From Clostridia bacterium (GTDB lineage: Bacteria; Bacillota; Clostridia; Christensenellales; CAG-917), in contig JAFVYE010000126.1 of the NCBI GenBank assembly GCA_017500745.1, positions 1 to 13,184 on the forward strand: a stretch of DNA of 13,184 nt, read 5' to 3'. Below, one piece after another: positions 12,794 through 13,184 of the stretch. Position numbers and translations under genes: made by a program. Under the pieces are notes generated by a model. It was not told the DNA's origin. It saw only the letters and a list, made by a program, of their open reading frames with translations, and did no database searches. Each line of letters begins with the position of its first letter. Within the stretch, counting starts at the first letter, position 1.

Positions 12794-13184
12794 TTACACA
12801 TTGTTTATTTGGCTGCGCCCTGCTCTTAATTCAATTTCAATTGGTTCTTCTTGTGTTCCAATATTAACAATTATGCAAAAATCTCCATTGTCCTCTGTTA
12901 TAACTTTGCCAGTATAATCGCCAAACGATAACACGTTTCCTCTCAAACTAAATTTGCCGTTATATTTTAGTTTAATCTCTGAATCATAGTCAGTCCCTAA
13001 TCGTTCTGCTTCTGCATTATAATACTGATATGTAAAACAGCAGGTTCCATCATAATCTATTCTAAGTGTATATTCGCTAATTTCGTTATCACCAATATAT
13101 CCACCACGATATCTTCTCCCCGCCAACTCCGCTTTTGTATACTCCAAGTCCCTTGAGGAGCACGCACTCAAACAAATCATAGAA
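12794..13184 (-). CDS. Small lipoprotein, start cut by the right window edge
   Basis: The frame is open to the right edge. The first in-frame ATG (13180) would leave only six residues before the lipobox LSAC (residues 4-7 from that Met), too short for a signal peptide. The true start is therefore beyond 13184 and this is a partial gene. After the lipidated Cys come SSRDLEYTKAELAGRRYRGG and a beta-rich domain of about 100 residues (YTLRIDYDGTCCFTY, LSFGDYTGKVI, DFCIIVNIG) that looks like a small lipocalin- or META-like barrel. I do not recognise a family. The base composition is visibly AT-richer than its neighbours, and it prefers codons such as AAT, TAT and ATT. Terminator at 12723-12749. 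It should be anchored on the outer face of the cytoplasmic membrane. Confidence 0.75.
   Translation of the reverse strand, partial: SMICLSACSSRDLEYTKAELAGRRYRGGYIGDNEISEYTLRIDYDGTCCFTYQYYNAEAERLGTDYDSEIKLKYNGKFSLRGNVLSFGDYTGKVITEDNGDFCIIVNIGTQEEPIEIELRAGRSQINNV

Overview
The window looks like chromosomal DNA from a Gram-positive, probably Clostridia-like (Bacillota) bacterium. The basis is strong Shine-Dalgarno sites (AGGAGA, AAAAGGAGGT), near-consensus sigma-A promoters with 17-bp spacers, many hairpin-plus-T-run terminators, a collagen-like exosporium-type protein, a HAAS/DUF1700-like membrane protein and an archaeal-type cofactor-independent phosphoglycerate mutase. I cannot name the species. 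There are no rRNA or tRNA genes, CRISPR arrays, transposases or phage genes. Coding density is high and no gap reaches 300 bases.

Left part (1-4066): on the minus strand, a cytoplasmic GH20 beta-N-acetylhexosaminidase is followed by a mutarotase-fold (DUF4380-like) protein that runs off the left edge. Divergent to them, a two-helix membrane protein and an HGSNAT/DUF1624-type membrane acetyltransferase overlap by 7 nt on the plus strand. The divergent intergenic region carries a promoter in each direction and a 21-bp inverted repeat. A bidirectional terminator closes the plus-strand pair.

Middle (4081-8049): on the minus strand, a GH127/DUF1680-like protein that appears to lack the family's cysteine/metal site is followed by a bacterial PH-domain (bPH2) membrane protein. 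Divergent to it is apgM. The two promoters here lie back to back, share the -35 bases and contain a palindrome. A bidirectional terminator follows apgM.

Right part (8067-12749): all minus strand up to 11956. A HAAS-like six-helix protein comes first in the direction of transcription. Next is a condensation/AATase-fold acyltransferase with its own terminator, then a translationally coupled pair: an alpha/beta hydrolase and a four-helix protein. On the plus strand is a collagen-like modular protein. At the right edge an AT-richer lipoprotein gene is cut by the window end.

The genes suggest glycan trimming and scavenging (GH20, GH127-like, mutarotase fold) together with acyl-group chemistry (HGSNAT-like transferase, condensation-type transferase, esterase), and several small membrane proteins of unknown role. 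The most interesting points are the HGSNAT-like transferase opposite a hexosaminidase, the GH127-like protein without its catalytic cysteines, two promoters that predict leaderless mRNAs, and three perfect inverted repeats with a 3-bp spacer at promoters.
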